Assembly: GCF_034113385.1 (NCBI RefSeq)
Contig: NZ_JAXEXL010000002.1
Coordinates: 62,001 to 126,000, forward strand
Direction: 5' to 3'
Origin: Atopobium sp034113385
GTDB lineage: Bacteria > Actinomycetota > Coriobacteriia > Coriobacteriales > Atopobiaceae
DNA: 64,000 nt
Each line of letters starts with the position of its first letter. The first letter of the stretch is position 1. Positions 34,093 to 43,099 of this stretch are shown here, piece by piece. Position numbers and translations under genes: made by a program. The notes under the pieces were generated by a model, which was not told where the DNA came from, searched no databases, and worked only from the letters and a program-made list of their open reading frames with translations.

Positions 34093-35265
34093 ATGAGTAG
34101 CTATTTTGTTAAAGCAAGTAAATTTGTTCTTCCTGGCTGCGTAGTATCCGAAGGTTATTTGGAGGTTATTGACGGCCTGTTTGGCGAGATTGTATCTGAG
34201 CTTCCTGAGGGGGCAGACGTGCTGGATTATTCTGGCTGTTGGGTTGCTCCCGGTTATGTGGATACGCATATTCATGGTTTTGCTGGTCATGATGTTATGG
34301 ACTGTGATGTAGATGGTCTTAACGAGGCAAGCGTGGAGCTGGCAAAGCATGGCACAACGTCATGGGTTGCTACTACACTTACGCAGCCTGCAGATCAGAT
34401 TAAGGCTGCCTGTGCTACGGTGCGCGAGGCAGTGGAGGCGCGTGCGGATGACTTTATGGGTGCCAATATAGATGGCATTTATCTGGAGGGTCCGTTCTTT
34501 ACAGAGAAACACAAGGGGGCTCAAAACCCAGATAACATGTGTGATCCAGACGTAGATTTGTTTTGCGATTGGCAGGAAGCTGCACATGGTCTGATTTGTA
34601 AAAGTGCTCTTGCTCCCGAGCGTGATGGCTCCACTCAATATTGTGCTACGTTGCACGAAATGGGTGTTGTAGTGGCGCTGGGACACTCTGATGCTACCTA
34701 CGAGCAGGGTATGGCTGCTGTTGCAGCTGGCGCTACGGCATTTGTGCATACGTATAACGGTATGAGTGGTTTGAATCATCGCAATCCTGGCTTGGTTGGT
34801 TGTGCCATGACCACCTCTGCTACCTACGCAGAGATTATCTGTGATGGTATGCATGTATTACCTGGTGCTATTCAAGCTCTTGTGCGTGCCCGTGGTTGGG
34901 AGCACGTGGTTTTGGTTTCTGATTGCTTGCGCTGTGGTGGCATGCCTGCGGGCGATTACTTCTTGGGTGATTTCCCCATTCGCCTCACAGGTGGTTTGGC
35001 ACGTCTCAAGCTTGCTGATGGTACGTTGGGCAGTATTGCGGGCTCTGTTTTGACGTTGGATCAAGCGGTGCGCAACGTAGTGGATTGGAATATTGTCACG
35101 GCCGAGCAGGGCATTCGTATGGCAAGTGAGGTGGCAGCAAAATCTGCAGGCATTGATGACATTTGCGGCATGATGTTGCCAGGTCGTTCTGCAGACTTTA
35201 ACGTCTTGGATGCGGATCTTATGGTGGTTGATACCTTTATTGGTGGCATGCACGTACAAAAATAA
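34093..35265 (+). CDS. nagA: N-acetylglucosamine-6-phosphate deacetylase
   Basis: A 390-residue amidohydrolase that removes acetate from GlcNAc-6-phosphate, feeding amino sugars to glycolysis and wall synthesis. Metal and substrate motifs: VDTHIHGFAGHDVMD, EGPFFTEKHKGAQNP, LGHSDATYEQGMAAVAAGA, HTYNGMSGLNHRNPG, and VSDCLRCGGMPAG with the catalytic Asp. The ATG at 34093 follows AAAAGGACGG; the frame extends to 34036 without an SD. No nagB or NAG transporter is adjacent. Confidence 0.93.
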   Translation: MSSYFVKASKFVLPGCVVSEGYLEVIDGLFGEIVSELPEGADVLDYSGCWVAPGYVDTHIHGFAGHDVMDCDVDGLNEASVELAKHGTTSWVATTLTQPADQIKAACATVREAVEARADDFMGANIDGIYLEGPFFTEKHKGAQNPDNMCDPDVDLFCDWQEAAHGLICKSALAPERDGSTQYCATLHEMGVVVALGHSDATYEQGMAAVAAGATAFVHTYNGMSGLNHRNPGLVGCAMTTSATYAEIICDGMHVLPGAIQALVRARGWEHVVLVSDCLRCGGMPAGDYFLGDFPIRLTGGLARLKLADGTLGSIAGSVLTLDQAVRNVVDWNIVTAEQGIRMASEVAAKSAGIDDICGMMLPGRSADFNVLDADLMVVDTFIGGMHVQK

Positions 35266-35310
35266 ATAGCTACAGCAAACGCCTTGTTGAAGGCGCTTGC
35301 TTGTATACAA

Positions 35311-35354
35311 GGGTTTCTCGATAGGCTTCAAATCCTGTCGAGAAACCCGTTTTT
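35311..35354 (+). terminator. Intrinsic terminator of nagA
   Basis: An 11-bp perfect stem (GGGTTTCTCGA with TCGAGAAACCC), a 16-base loop, then G and five T. Confidence 0.93.
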
Positions 35355-35359
35355 ATTTG

Positions 35360-35495
35360 CTAAAATACAGCGTTTAAGGCACTCAATTTTAGCTTGGTGA
35401 GCCCTTGCCCCAAAAACGGGGAATTATGATCGGGCATCAAACAAACGAGTGTGGAGTAACGTGGTTTTATAGAGCCACAGCCCGATCAAGGAGGG
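35360..35495 (+). promoter_or_regulatory. Structured 5' leader of the P-type ATPase gene, class unknown
   Basis: An extended -10-like TGCTAAAAT (35358-35366) begins the region; it is overlapped by an inverted repeat CTAAAAT/ATTTTAG (35360-35366, 35386-35392). Further on are CCCC/GGGG (35408-35411, 35418-35421). A 9-bp outer stem TGATCGGGC/GCCCGATCA (35427-35435, 35480-35488) encloses GTGG/CCAC (35461-35464, 35475-35478). The outer stem ends directly at the SD AAGGAGGG (35488-35495), so folding could limit ribosome access. I could not match it to the yybP-ykoY manganese or NiCo consensus. Confidence 0.55.
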
Positions 35496-35499
35496 ACAC

Positions 35500-38181
35500 A
35501 TGAGGGAGTATCTTGTAGACGCTCAAGATGTGCTTAAGGAGGTTGGCGTAAGCGAGCTTGAGGGCTTGGGTGCAGGCGTTGCAAATCAGCGTTTGCAGGA
35601 AAATGGCCCCAATAAGCTTAAGGAAGCAAAAAAAGATCCACTGTGGAAGCGCTTCTTTTCGCAAATGGCTGACCCCATGATTATTATGCTGCTTATTGCG
35701 GCATTAATTTCTGCATTAGAAGGCCTATACAAGGGTTCCGCAGATTTTGCAGACGTCATTATTATTTTGTTCGTTGTTATCCTTAACTCGGTGCTTGGTG
35801 TTGTACAGGAGGCCAAGGCAGAGGAGGCCCTTGCAGCTTTGCAAGAAATGGCTGCTGCTACAAGTAAGGTTATTCGTGATGGTGTACAGGTAGTGGTGCC
35901 TTCATCCGAACTTGTGGTGGGTGACATAGTCATTTTGGAGGCAGGTGACTCTGTTCCGGCAGATTGTCGCATTTTGGAATCTGCCTCTATGAAGATTGAG
36001 GAAGCTGCTCTTACGGGCGAGTCTGTGCCAGTAACCAAACATGCTCATACCATTGCGCTGGATGAGGGAGCAGATGATGTTCCTTTAGGCGATCGCAAAA
36101 ACATGTGTTACATGGGCTCAACCGTTGTGTTTGGTCGTGGTCGTGCTGTTGTGGTTGCCACGGCTATGGATACCGAGATGGGCAAGATTGCAGATGCATT
36201 GGCCAAGGCAGAGGACGGTCAAACACCTTTGCAAATTAAGCTGTCCGAGCTTTCTCATATCCTTACTCTTTTGGTCATTGGTGTTTCTGTTGTCGTGTTC
36301 CTTACGGGCCTGTTTAAGTACGGCACGGGCTTCTTTGGCAACATTAATCTTATGCTTAACACCTTTATGATTGCTGTTTCTTTGGCAGTTGCTGCAATCC
36401 CTGAAGGTCTGGTTGCTGTTGTAACCATCGTGCTTTCTCTTGGCGTAACTAAGATGAGCCAGCAAAACGCTATTATTCGTAAGCTTTCTGCAGTAGAGAC
36501 GCTGGGTAGCACACAAATTATTTGCTCTGATAAAACTGGCACGCTTACACAAAACAAGATGACAGTGGTAGAGCACTTTACCGATAACAAGACCGCACAC
36601 ATTCGTACGATGGCATTGGCATCTGATGCCAAATGGGATGCTGCCGAGAATATCGCAGTAGGTGAACCCACAGAGGCAGCGCTGGTTGCGGATGCAGCTC
36701 AAGCTGGCTTTACTACCGAGCTCTTGAGCGCTTCTCGTCCTCGTGTGGGCGAGGCTCCTTTTGATTCTGGCCGCAAAATGATGTCTGTTGTTGTGCGCGG
36801 CAAAGATGGCTTTATGCAGCATACCAAGGGTGGCCCTGATGTTGTATTAGCGCGCTGCACCAAGTACTTATCGGCAGAGGGCATTGTGGACATGACCGAT
36901 GAGCTGCGTGCTCGCATTATGGAGTCCAATAAGGCAATGGCAGATAAAGCCCTGCGCGTTATGGCTTCTGCTCGTCGTGACTGGGGTTCTGAAGAGCCTC
37001 GTGATTTTAGCCCAGAAAATCTTGAGCATGATCTGACCTTCGTTGGTTTGTCCGGCATGATTGACCCCGTTCGTCCTGAGGTTAAAGATGCAGTTGCAGA
37101 GGCTAAGTCTGCTGGTATCCGTGTTGTTATGATTACGGGTGACCACATTGATACTGCCGTTGCTATTGCCAAGGAGCTTGGTGTTATTTCCGAGCGTGCA
37201 CAGGCAATTTCTGGTGCAGACCTTGATCGCATTTCTGATGAGGAGCTTGCTCAGACTATTGGAAACTATGGTGTATATGCACGTGTTCAGCCAGAACATA
37301 AGGTACGCATTGTTGATGCTTGGAAAAAGCAAGGCAAGATTGTTGGTATGACCGGAGACGGCGTGAATGATGCACCTTCCATCAAGCGCGCTGATATTGG
37401 TATTGGCATGGGCATTACCGGTACGGACGTTACCAAAAATGTTGCGGACATGGTTTTGGCGGATGACAACTTTGCTACCATCATTGGCGCAGTAGAAGAG
37501 GGTCGTCGCATTTACGACAATATTCGTAAGTGCATTCAGTTCTTGCTGTCTTCTAACCTTGCAGAGGTTATTTCGGTATTTATAGCCTCGCTTATTGGCT
37601 TTACCATTTTGGAGCCTACCCATCTGCTGTGGATTAATCTTATTACAGACTCTTTGCCTGCACTTGCTATGGCAACTGAGGAGGCAGAGCCTGGCATTAT
37701 GAAGCGTAAGCCTCGTGATGCTAAAGATGGTATTTTCTCCAACGGTATGGGTATTGACACAGTGGTTCAGGGTACCGTTATTGCTTTGCTTACACTGGTA
37801 AGTTATTTTATTGGCCATTGGTACGAGTACGGTACGTTAGACATTTCCCAGGTACTTGCCAATCCTGCTGCTGGTGTTGAGGGCATGACCATGGCTTTCT
37901 TGACGTTATCTATGGTTGAGATGTTTCACTCGCTTAACATGCGCAGTCGTCGTCAGTCTATCTTTACGCTTAAGAAGCAAAATCTTTGGCTATGGTGTTC
38001 GTTTGCCATGGCATTGTTGCTTACCTTTGTGGTTATCGAGACACCACTGGCTCATGCATTTGGTTTTGCCGAGATTGGTTTTGCAGAGTACCTCACCGCA
38101 ATGCTGCTTGCTGTTCTTATCATCCCCATTGTAGAGGTGCAAAAGGCAATTATGCGCGCGGTTGATAAGGACAAGTGCTAA
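35500..38181 (+). CDS. Calcium-type P-type ATPase (PMR1/SERCA-like)
   Basis: An 893-residue P2-type ATPase, probably pumping Ca2+ (possibly Mn2+) out of the cell. Order: N-terminal cation ATPase domain, M1-M2, actuator domain with LTGES, M4 (AAIPEGLVAVVTIVLSLGV), phosphorylation site ICSDKTGTLTQNKM, nucleotide domain, MTGDGVNDAPSIKRADIGIGMG hinge, M5-M6 (SNLAEVISV, LLWINLITDSLPALAMATE) and the C-terminal membrane bundle. The Glu in PEGL and the Asn/Asp in M6 are the site-II Ca ligands of SERCA. A structured leader precedes it, and rsgA overlaps its stop. Confidence 0.93.
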   Translation: MREYLVDAQDVLKEVGVSELEGLGAGVANQRLQENGPNKLKEAKKDPLWKRFFSQMADPMIIMLLIAALISALEGLYKGSADFADVIIILFVVILNSVLGVVQEAKAEEALAALQEMAAATSKVIRDGVQVVVPSSELVVGDIVILEAGDSVPADCRILESASMKIEEAALTGESVPVTKHAHTIALDEGADDVPLGDRKNMCYMGSTVVFGRGRAVVVATAMDTEMGKIADALAKAEDGQTPLQIKLSELSHILTLLVIGVSVVVFLTGLFKYGTGFFGNINLMLNTFMIAVSLAVAAIPEGLVAVVTIVLSLGVTKMSQQNAIIRKLSAVETLGSTQIICSDKTGTLTQNKMTVVEHFTDNKTAHIRTMALASDAKWDAAENIAVGEPTEAALVADAAQAGFTTELLSASRPRVGEAPFDSGRKMMSVVVRGKDGFMQHTKGGPDVVLARCTKYLSAEGIVDMTDELRARIMESNKAMADKALRVMASARRDWGSEEPRDFSPENLEHDLTFVGLSGMIDPVRPEVKDAVAEAKSAGIRVVMITGDHIDTAVAIAKELGVISERAQAISGADLDRISDEELAQTIGNYGVYARVQPEHKVRIVDAWKKQGKIVGMTGDGVNDAPSIKRADIGIGMGITGTDVTKNVADMVLADDNFATIIGAVEEGRRIYDNIRKCIQFLLSSNLAEVISVFIASLIGFTILEPTHLLWINLITDSLPALAMATEEAEPGIMKRKPRDAKDGIFSNGMGIDTVVQGTVIALLTLVSYFIGHWYEYGTLDISQVLANPAAGVEGMTMAFLTLSMVEMFHSLNMRSRRQSIFTLKKQNLWLWCSFAMALLLTFVVIETPLAHAFGFAEIGFAEYLTAMLLAVLIIPIVEVQKAIMRAVDKDKC

Positions 38182-39437
38182 CAGAACCGTTACACTTAGT
38201 GCATATGGCACAAAAAGGTAAACATAGTCGCAATCGTAAGAGTGCCGGTAGGGAGCATATGTCCCTGCCGGCGCTTTCTTCATTGTTGGATGTGCCAACA
38301 TTTGATGCACTGCCACTTTCTGATATACAACGCACTGCCTTTATGCATACGTCTGCTCAGCTTTCTGCCGAGAATAACGTTGAGCTTGCGGAGTATCACT
38401 TGGGCTGTGTGGTGAGGCTTGATCGTGGGTTCCCTGCTATTTCCTGCGCAGATGCTGTTTTTAGAGCTGAGTATTCTGTGGTGTTATCTCGTAACACAAA
38501 TACCCATGCAGCAGTGGGTGATTGGGTAGTAGTACGCCGCCCACAGATGCATGATATGGGTGTGATTGAGGCGATTTTACCTCGCGTAAGTGATGTGGCT
38601 CGCTGGCGTGGAAATAGCCGTGGAGAACATCAGACACTGGCTGCTAACGTTGATTTGGTGCTTATTGCTCAGGCGCTTTCTGAGCGTGGCTTGGATGTTA
38701 ATCGTATTGCTCGCTCTGTGGTTGTTGCACGTGATTGTGGTGCACGTGCTGCGATTGTGCTTACCAAGGCAGACCGCTGTATTAGTCCCATGCAGCTGGC
38801 AGAGCAGTTGCATAAACTCGCTGCTGTTGTTGGTGTAGAGGTACCCATTGTGGTTACAAGTGCTGGTACACAAGCTGGTCGCGAAGGTGCGGCAAAAAAT
38901 ACGGATTCTAACTTTAATGAGGCTGCATCTTTGAAGGCTTATGTACATACCATGGCAGTTCCCGCGCAGGTGAGTTGGGGAATTGAATCAGTTACAGCAC
39001 TGGTTGCTCCTCAGACTACAGCAATTGTGCTAGGGGAATCTGGTGCAGGTAAATCTACCTTACTCAATGCGCTGCTTGGTAAAGAGATTCTTGAGACGGG
39101 TGCCGTGCGTAGCTCGGATGATGCGGGCCGTCACACAACAGTTACGCGACGAATGGTACAAATCCCTGGTGCTGGCATTATTGTGGATGCACCTGGTTTG
39201 AGAAGTCTTCCCCTTGTAGGACATGAACGCGGTTTGTCGCTGGCTTTTCCAGAGATTGCTTCTGCAGCTCAGGGCTGTAAGTTTAGAGATTGTACGCATA
39301 CGCATGAGCCAGGATGTGAAGTTTTGTCTCATGCGGCTGCAGGTGAGTATTGTCCAGAGCGTCTAGCCGCATATCTTGCTTTGGCGGCAGAGATGCGTTC
39401 ATCTAGGCAAACGCTCGATCCAGACATCGTGTTATAA
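38175..39437 (+). CDS. rsgA: Ribosome small-subunit-dependent GTPase RsgA
   Basis: A circularly permuted GTPase (up to 420 residues) that helps mature the 30S subunit. Order: OB fold (GCVVRLDRGFPAISC), G4 TKAD, G1 LGESGAGKSTLLNALLG, G2/G3 HTTVTR and VDAPGLRSL, then the zinc module CKFRDCTHTHEPGC (CxxxxCxHxxxxxC). The start is uncertain. The GTG at 38175 overlaps the ATPase stop and has AAGGA only 3 bases away. The ATG at 38205 keeps a basic N-terminus as in other RsgA proteins. The ATG at 38259 has the best SD but lies in the loop of a hairpin. Confidence 0.93.
   Translation: MLTEPLHLVHMAQKGKHSRNRKSAGREHMSLPALSSLLDVPTFDALPLSDIQRTAFMHTSAQLSAENNVELAEYHLGCVVRLDRGFPAISCADAVFRAEYSVVLSRNTNTHAAVGDWVVVRRPQMHDMGVIEAILPRVSDVARWRGNSRGEHQTLAANVDLVLIAQALSERGLDVNRIARSVVVARDCGARAAIVLTKADRCISPMQLAEQLHKLAAVVGVEVPIVVTSAGTQAGREGAAKNTDSNFNEAASLKAYVHTMAVPAQVSWGIESVTALVAPQTTAIVLGESGAGKSTLLNALLGKEILETGAVRSSDDAGRHTTVTRRMVQIPGAGIIVDAPGLRSLPLVGHERGLSLAFPEIASAAQGCKFRDCTHTHEPGCEVLSHAAAGEYCPERLAAYLALAAEMRSSRQTLDPDIVL
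38241..38275 (+). promoter_or_regulatory. 14-bp hairpin over an internal SD and ATG of rsgA
   Basis: AGTGCCGGTAGGGA pairs with TCCCTGCCGGCGCT (two G-T pairs) around a GCATATG loop. GGGAG (38251-38255) and ATG (38259-38261) of a possible rsgA start are inside it; TTCTTC follows. It could mask that start, or act as a weak terminator of the ATPase transcript. Confidence 0.6.
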
Positions 39438-39460
39438 CGCTTAAATAACAGTTAAGCAGA

Positions 39461-39490
39461 GCCAGATTGTTTGTTTGGTGGCTTTTTTGT
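39461..39490 (+). terminator. Probable terminator after rsgA
   Basis: A short stem (GAGCCA with TGGCTT, one G-T pair) with a 14-base loop running into six T. A second small hairpin GCTTAA/TTAAGC lies just before it (39439-39457). The rest of the gap to 39681 holds an inverted repeat CTCACATCT/AGATGTGAG (39590-39598, 39625-39633), which may be a regulatory site for the pilus operon. Confidence 0.6.
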
Positions 39491-39681
39491 TGCAGGTTAG
39501 TGGCTGGGTATCTGGTGTTTATCAGCGATTGTTTGATGTTAGATACTTGCCATTGGCCGATAGTTGGATAGTTGTTTGATTGCTGATAGCTCACATCTGA
39601 CTTTCTTTATTTTCTTGCGTCTATAGATGTGAGTTCCCGCACAATTTGAATCACTGGTTGGATTCGATGTGCGGAGTAGCT

Positions 39682-40392
39682 ATGTCACTAAAATTCAGGA
39701 TTGTTTTCTCGGTAGCGTGCGCGGTACTTGTTGGCATATTGTTTTTGTCGTATGCCCAGTCTGTTAAAGCGCAGGCACAAGCTATGCGCTCAGAAGTGCT
39801 GTCTAAATACGGAGGAGAAATCGCACAGGTTGCTGTTGCAACAAATACGATTGAAGCTGGCAAAGTAATCGATTCAAGCGATATTCAAATGCGTGATTGG
39901 GTGGCGGAATTAGTGCCACAAGGAGCTATTACCGATGCAAATTCCATTATTGGTAAGACGCTAACCGTTCCTATTTGTGCAGGTGCTCCGCTCTCTGAGT
40001 TCAATTTTAGAGAAGCTGGTTCTGGCATTGAAGTGCCTAAGGGCATGGTTGCTATCAGCATTCCTTTGTCGGACAAAATTGGTATTTCTGCTGCTACCTT
40101 GCCAGGCACAAGTGTTGCTGCGTATGCAACAAATGATTCAGGTACATCGCTTATCTCGGCAAATGTATTAATTTTGGCATCGGGATCTAAGCAGCAAAGT
40201 CAATCATCAGTGCTTACGCTTGCAGTTCCTGTTGCAGATGTAGAGAAGATCTTATCGATAAGCGCAACAGGCCAGTTGCGTTTAGTGGTACCCGCGGAAG
40301 ACGTCTCTTCCTTGCCTGATAAGAAAAAAGAAGCTCCAGATTCTGTTGCTGCTTGTGATGTTACTGAACAGCAAGACAGCAATGCTGAGTAA
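39682..40392 (+). CDS. Tad pilus assembly protein CpaB/RcpC-like (SAF domain)
   Basis: A 236-residue protein with one N-terminal membrane segment (FRIVFSVACAVLVGILFLSY) and an extracytoplasmic SAF-like domain (VAVATNTIEAGKVIDSSDIQ; SGIEVPKGMVAISIPLSD), the layout of CpaB/RcpC. In Gram-negatives it works with the secretin; here, in a Gram-positive, it is probably a periplasm-equivalent wall-zone component. The frame opens at TTG 39646, but GGAG at 39673-39676 points to the ATG at 39682. It is the first gene of the pilus operon. Confidence 0.85.
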   Translation: MSLKFRIVFSVACAVLVGILFLSYAQSVKAQAQAMRSEVLSKYGGEIAQVAVATNTIEAGKVIDSSDIQMRDWVAELVPQGAITDANSIIGKTLTVPICAGAPLSEFNFREAGSGIEVPKGMVAISIPLSDKIGISAATLPGTSVAAYATNDSGTSLISANVLILASGSKQQSQSSVLTLAVPVADVEKILSISATGQLRLVVPAEDVSSLPDKKKEAPDSVAACDVTEQQDSNAE

Positions 40393-40433
40393 TCCATACC
40401 TTAACAGTTGTTCACAAAAAGATAGGGAACATG

Positions 40434-41762
40434 ATGGCTCGTATTTGGTTTGTCTGCACTGGTAAAAGATATAAAGATGAAATCTTATCTGCAACGCGTG
40501 CTTTGCACCCTCATGCTTTGATTATTGATGAACCTTGTCCGCATACTATGCGTCAGAGATTACTTGAACAAGCACCTCATCGTGCTTCTGCGGTAGTGGG
40601 GCCAGAGGTTAATGATCCAACAGCAATCAATGTTGCTGCGGCATTGGTGCGCGATGGGTATGCAGATGAAGTTGTTTTGGTTGGCAAAAAGCCATCTGGA
40701 TCTTTGAGGTCTCGAGCTGTGCGCGCGGGTATTGCACGTGTGTATAGTCTAGAAGACCTGAAGATACGTGCTGGGGAAGTGGCAGCAGCGAAACAAGCAA
40801 AGGAGTTGCAGGCTCAGGATGCTGTCGATTTCCCCAGCGAGCTTGCAGGTGATTTAGATGAGCCAGCAATTGAAAAACCCATACATCAAAAGCCCTCGCA
40901 AAATATGTCAGCGCCTGCGCCAACCAGTGTCCGCAAAAAGGGTTGTGCGCCTATTGTAGTTGTGGCTTCTGGTCGTGGAGGTGTTGGAAAATCAACTTTA
41001 ATTTGTGCAAGTGCTTTACATGCTGCGCGTTGGGGGCTGAAGGTTGCGTTAGTTGATCTTGATCTTGGTTCGGGCAATTTGTTTAGCATGTTTGGCATGC
41101 AGCAGGGAACCGATTTAGCGCGATTTGTGAAACAAACAAAGATTGATGATGTGTTGGCAGCAGGCACCAAAGTAGAAGAAAACATTACGTTATGGGGTCC
41201 CTGTTCTAAACCAGAATTGGCAGAGACCGTAGCTCCGCTTATTAACAATTTATTGATTTCACTTTCCAATACGTACGATCTGGTGTTGGTGGATACGTCA
41301 ACCTTGTGGACTGACTGCGTTGGTTTAGCTGCACAGCTGTGTGATCGCTTGCTGCTTGTTTCTGATGATCGCTATGGGGCAGTGGGTGCCATGTCTAGAT
41401 GTGCTGCTTTAGCAGTTCGTTTAGGGGTAGCGCGTACTCGTATTATGCGCGTATCCAGTAGAAGTGATGTTAGTAGTAAGAATGAACATCATTTATATCG
41501 AGCAGATATTGGTTTAGAGGCTGCTCGTTTATTACGTGTGGCTGATGGCGGAGCAGAGATTCCCGAGCTTTTTAGTACGGGACATGCAGCTCATATAATG
41601 CAATCAGGCGGCGCGTTTATGCGCACTACCAAAATTTGCTTAGCGAAAGTACTGTCTGAGCTTGGTTGTCTTCCCCAAAATGAAGATGCACAAAAGGCGT
41701 CTACGGCAAGTTTTACTCAAAAGCCTAAAGGTTTCTTTGCACGTATGAGGGAGGCAGGCTAA
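40434..41762 (+). CDS. TadZ/CpaE-like ParA-type ATPase
   Basis: A 442-residue protein. The N-terminal 140 residues are a degenerate receiver-like domain, then a Pro-rich linker, then a MinD/ParA ATPase with the deviant Walker A GRGGVGKST near residue 183, VDLDLGSGNLFSMFG and the DTS of LVLVDTSTLWTD. TadZ localises the pilus machine to its site on the cell. The ATG at 40434 is preferred to 40431 because AGGGA lies 5 bases upstream. Its stop overlaps the tadA start. Confidence 0.88.
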   Translation: MARIWFVCTGKRYKDEILSATRALHPHALIIDEPCPHTMRQRLLEQAPHRASAVVGPEVNDPTAINVAAALVRDGYADEVVLVGKKPSGSLRSRAVRAGIARVYSLEDLKIRAGEVAAAKQAKELQAQDAVDFPSELAGDLDEPAIEKPIHQKPSQNMSAPAPTSVRKKGCAPIVVVASGRGGVGKSTLICASALHAARWGLKVALVDLDLGSGNLFSMFGMQQGTDLARFVKQTKIDDVLAAGTKVEENITLWGPCSKPELAETVAPLINNLLISLSNTYDLVLVDTSTLWTDCVGLAAQLCDRLLLVSDDRYGAVGAMSRCAALAVRLGVARTRIMRVSSRSDVSSKNEHHLYRADIGLEAARLLRVADGGAEIPELFSTGHAAHIMQSGGAFMRTTKICLAKVLSELGCLPQNEDAQKASTASFTQKPKGFFARMREAG

Positions 41763-43099
41763 TGTCCCTGCTTGCGCGTGTACAAAAAACTCAGAGCGTT
41801 GATGTATCTTCTTCTGGTCAAGAGGAGCAGCAAACAAAAGATGAACTGCGCAGGCAGCTTAAAGAACAGTTGATTGCTACGATGGGCTTATCAACCATCT
41901 CGCGTATTGCCCAAGAGTCAAATGTTGGTACAGCCTATAACGAGCTTGGTGTTGCCTGTCAAACCATTTTGAATACACATTCTTATGAAGGTGTTACGCC
42001 CAAAAACCAATCACAGCTCATTAAAGAGGTGCTTGATGAGATTTTGGGGCTAGGCCCCCTGCAGCCATTGCTGGATGATGCAAGTGTAACCGAGGTTATG
42101 GTTAATGGTCCAAGCGCATTGTTTTTTGAGCGAGAAGGTCAGATGTATGCTGCAAAGCGTGTGTTTGAATCTGACGAGCAAATACTGATGGTAGTGGATC
42201 GCATCTTGGCACCGTTAGGTCGTCGCTTAGATGAGCAAAATCAGATTGTTAATGCGCGCCTAGCTAATGGCTATCGCGTTAATGTGGTCAATAAGCCCGT
42301 TGCTCTTGATGGACCCATTCTAACTATTCGCAAGTTTTCTGACAGGATTACCTCCTTACGTGAGTTGGTTCAGTTGGGCTCTTTGCCTGGTTGGTATGCA
42401 CAGCTATTGTCATGGGCGGTGAGCTGCCGCAAGGATATTGCTGTTGCAGGTGGTACAGGTTCAGGAAAAACAACCTTGCTTAACGCGCTGTCCTGTGAGA
42501 TTGATCCAGCAGAACGTATTATCACCATTGAGGATTCGGCTGAGCTACGTTTTGATACGCATCCGCATGTTATTAGATTAGAAGTACGTGAGTCCTCTTT
42601 AGAGGGAACCGGCCAAATTACCATTCGCGATTTGGTAAAAAATGCACTGCGTATGCGCCCAGATCGTATTGTGGTGGGAGAGGTGCGTGGCGAAGAGTGT
42701 ATTGACATGCTTCAGGCCATGAATACAGGGCATGATGGCTCACTTACCACACTGCATGCAGGCACTGCCCAAGAAGCACTTTTGCGTTTAGTGCTTATGG
42801 CTCGTTTTGGTATGAACTTGCCTGTAGATGTCATAGAAGAGCAGGTAGCAACAGCGCTCGATCTTATCGTTATGTCTGCACGTCTGCCTGATGGCTCTCG
42901 TGTCATTACTTCTGCGGCAGAGGTTTTTAGAGATGCTGCTCGTGGCATACAAGCGCGCGATTTTATTTCCTATGACTTGTCCAGTCACAGCTGGCACTTG
43001 CTTTATGTACCAGCGTTCATCCAGAAGTGCGTGGAGGAAGGAAGACTTTCTTATAAGGAGGTGGAAGCGTGGAAGCAATCATGCTTGCAAGCGCGTTAG
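41762..43099 (+). CDS. tadA: Tad secretion ATPase TadA/CpaF
   Basis: A 445-residue type II/IV secretion ATPase, the motor for Flp pilin polymerisation. Signatures: LGLGPLQPLLDDASVTEVMVNG, Walker A AVAGGTGSGKTTLLNAL, the Asp box ITIEDSAELRF, Walker B RIVVGEVRGEECIDML, and the His box GHDGSLTTLHA. Length matches CpaF. Its ATG overlaps the stop of the TadZ gene. The next gene starts 30 bases inside its 3' end. Confidence 0.95.
   Translation: MSLLARVQKTQSVDVSSSGQEEQQTKDELRRQLKEQLIATMGLSTISRIAQESNVGTAYNELGVACQTILNTHSYEGVTPKNQSQLIKEVLDEILGLGPLQPLLDDASVTEVMVNGPSALFFEREGQMYAAKRVFESDEQILMVVDRILAPLGRRLDEQNQIVNARLANGYRVNVVNKPVALDGPILTIRKFSDRITSLRELVQLGSLPGWYAQLLSWAVSCRKDIAVAGGTGSGKTTLLNALSCEIDPAERIITIEDSAELRFDTHPHVIRLEVRESSLEGTGQITIRDLVKNALRMRPDRIVVGEVRGEECIDMLQAMNTGHDGSLTTLHAGTAQEALLRLVLMARFGMNLPVDVIEEQVATALDLIVMSARLPDGSRVITSAAEVFRDAARGIQARDFISYDLSSHSWHLLYVPAFIQKCVEEGRLSYKEVEAWKQSCLQAR

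Noticed and set aside
35360..35495. yybP-ykoY manganese riboswitch
   Set aside because: The conserved GGGGAGUA-type loop and its partner could not be recognised; only general hairpins were seen.
36868..37818. 316-residue minus-strand reading frame
   Set aside because: It is antisense to the conserved P-ATPase nucleotide domain and is rich in Asn, Cys and His as expected for a shadow frame.
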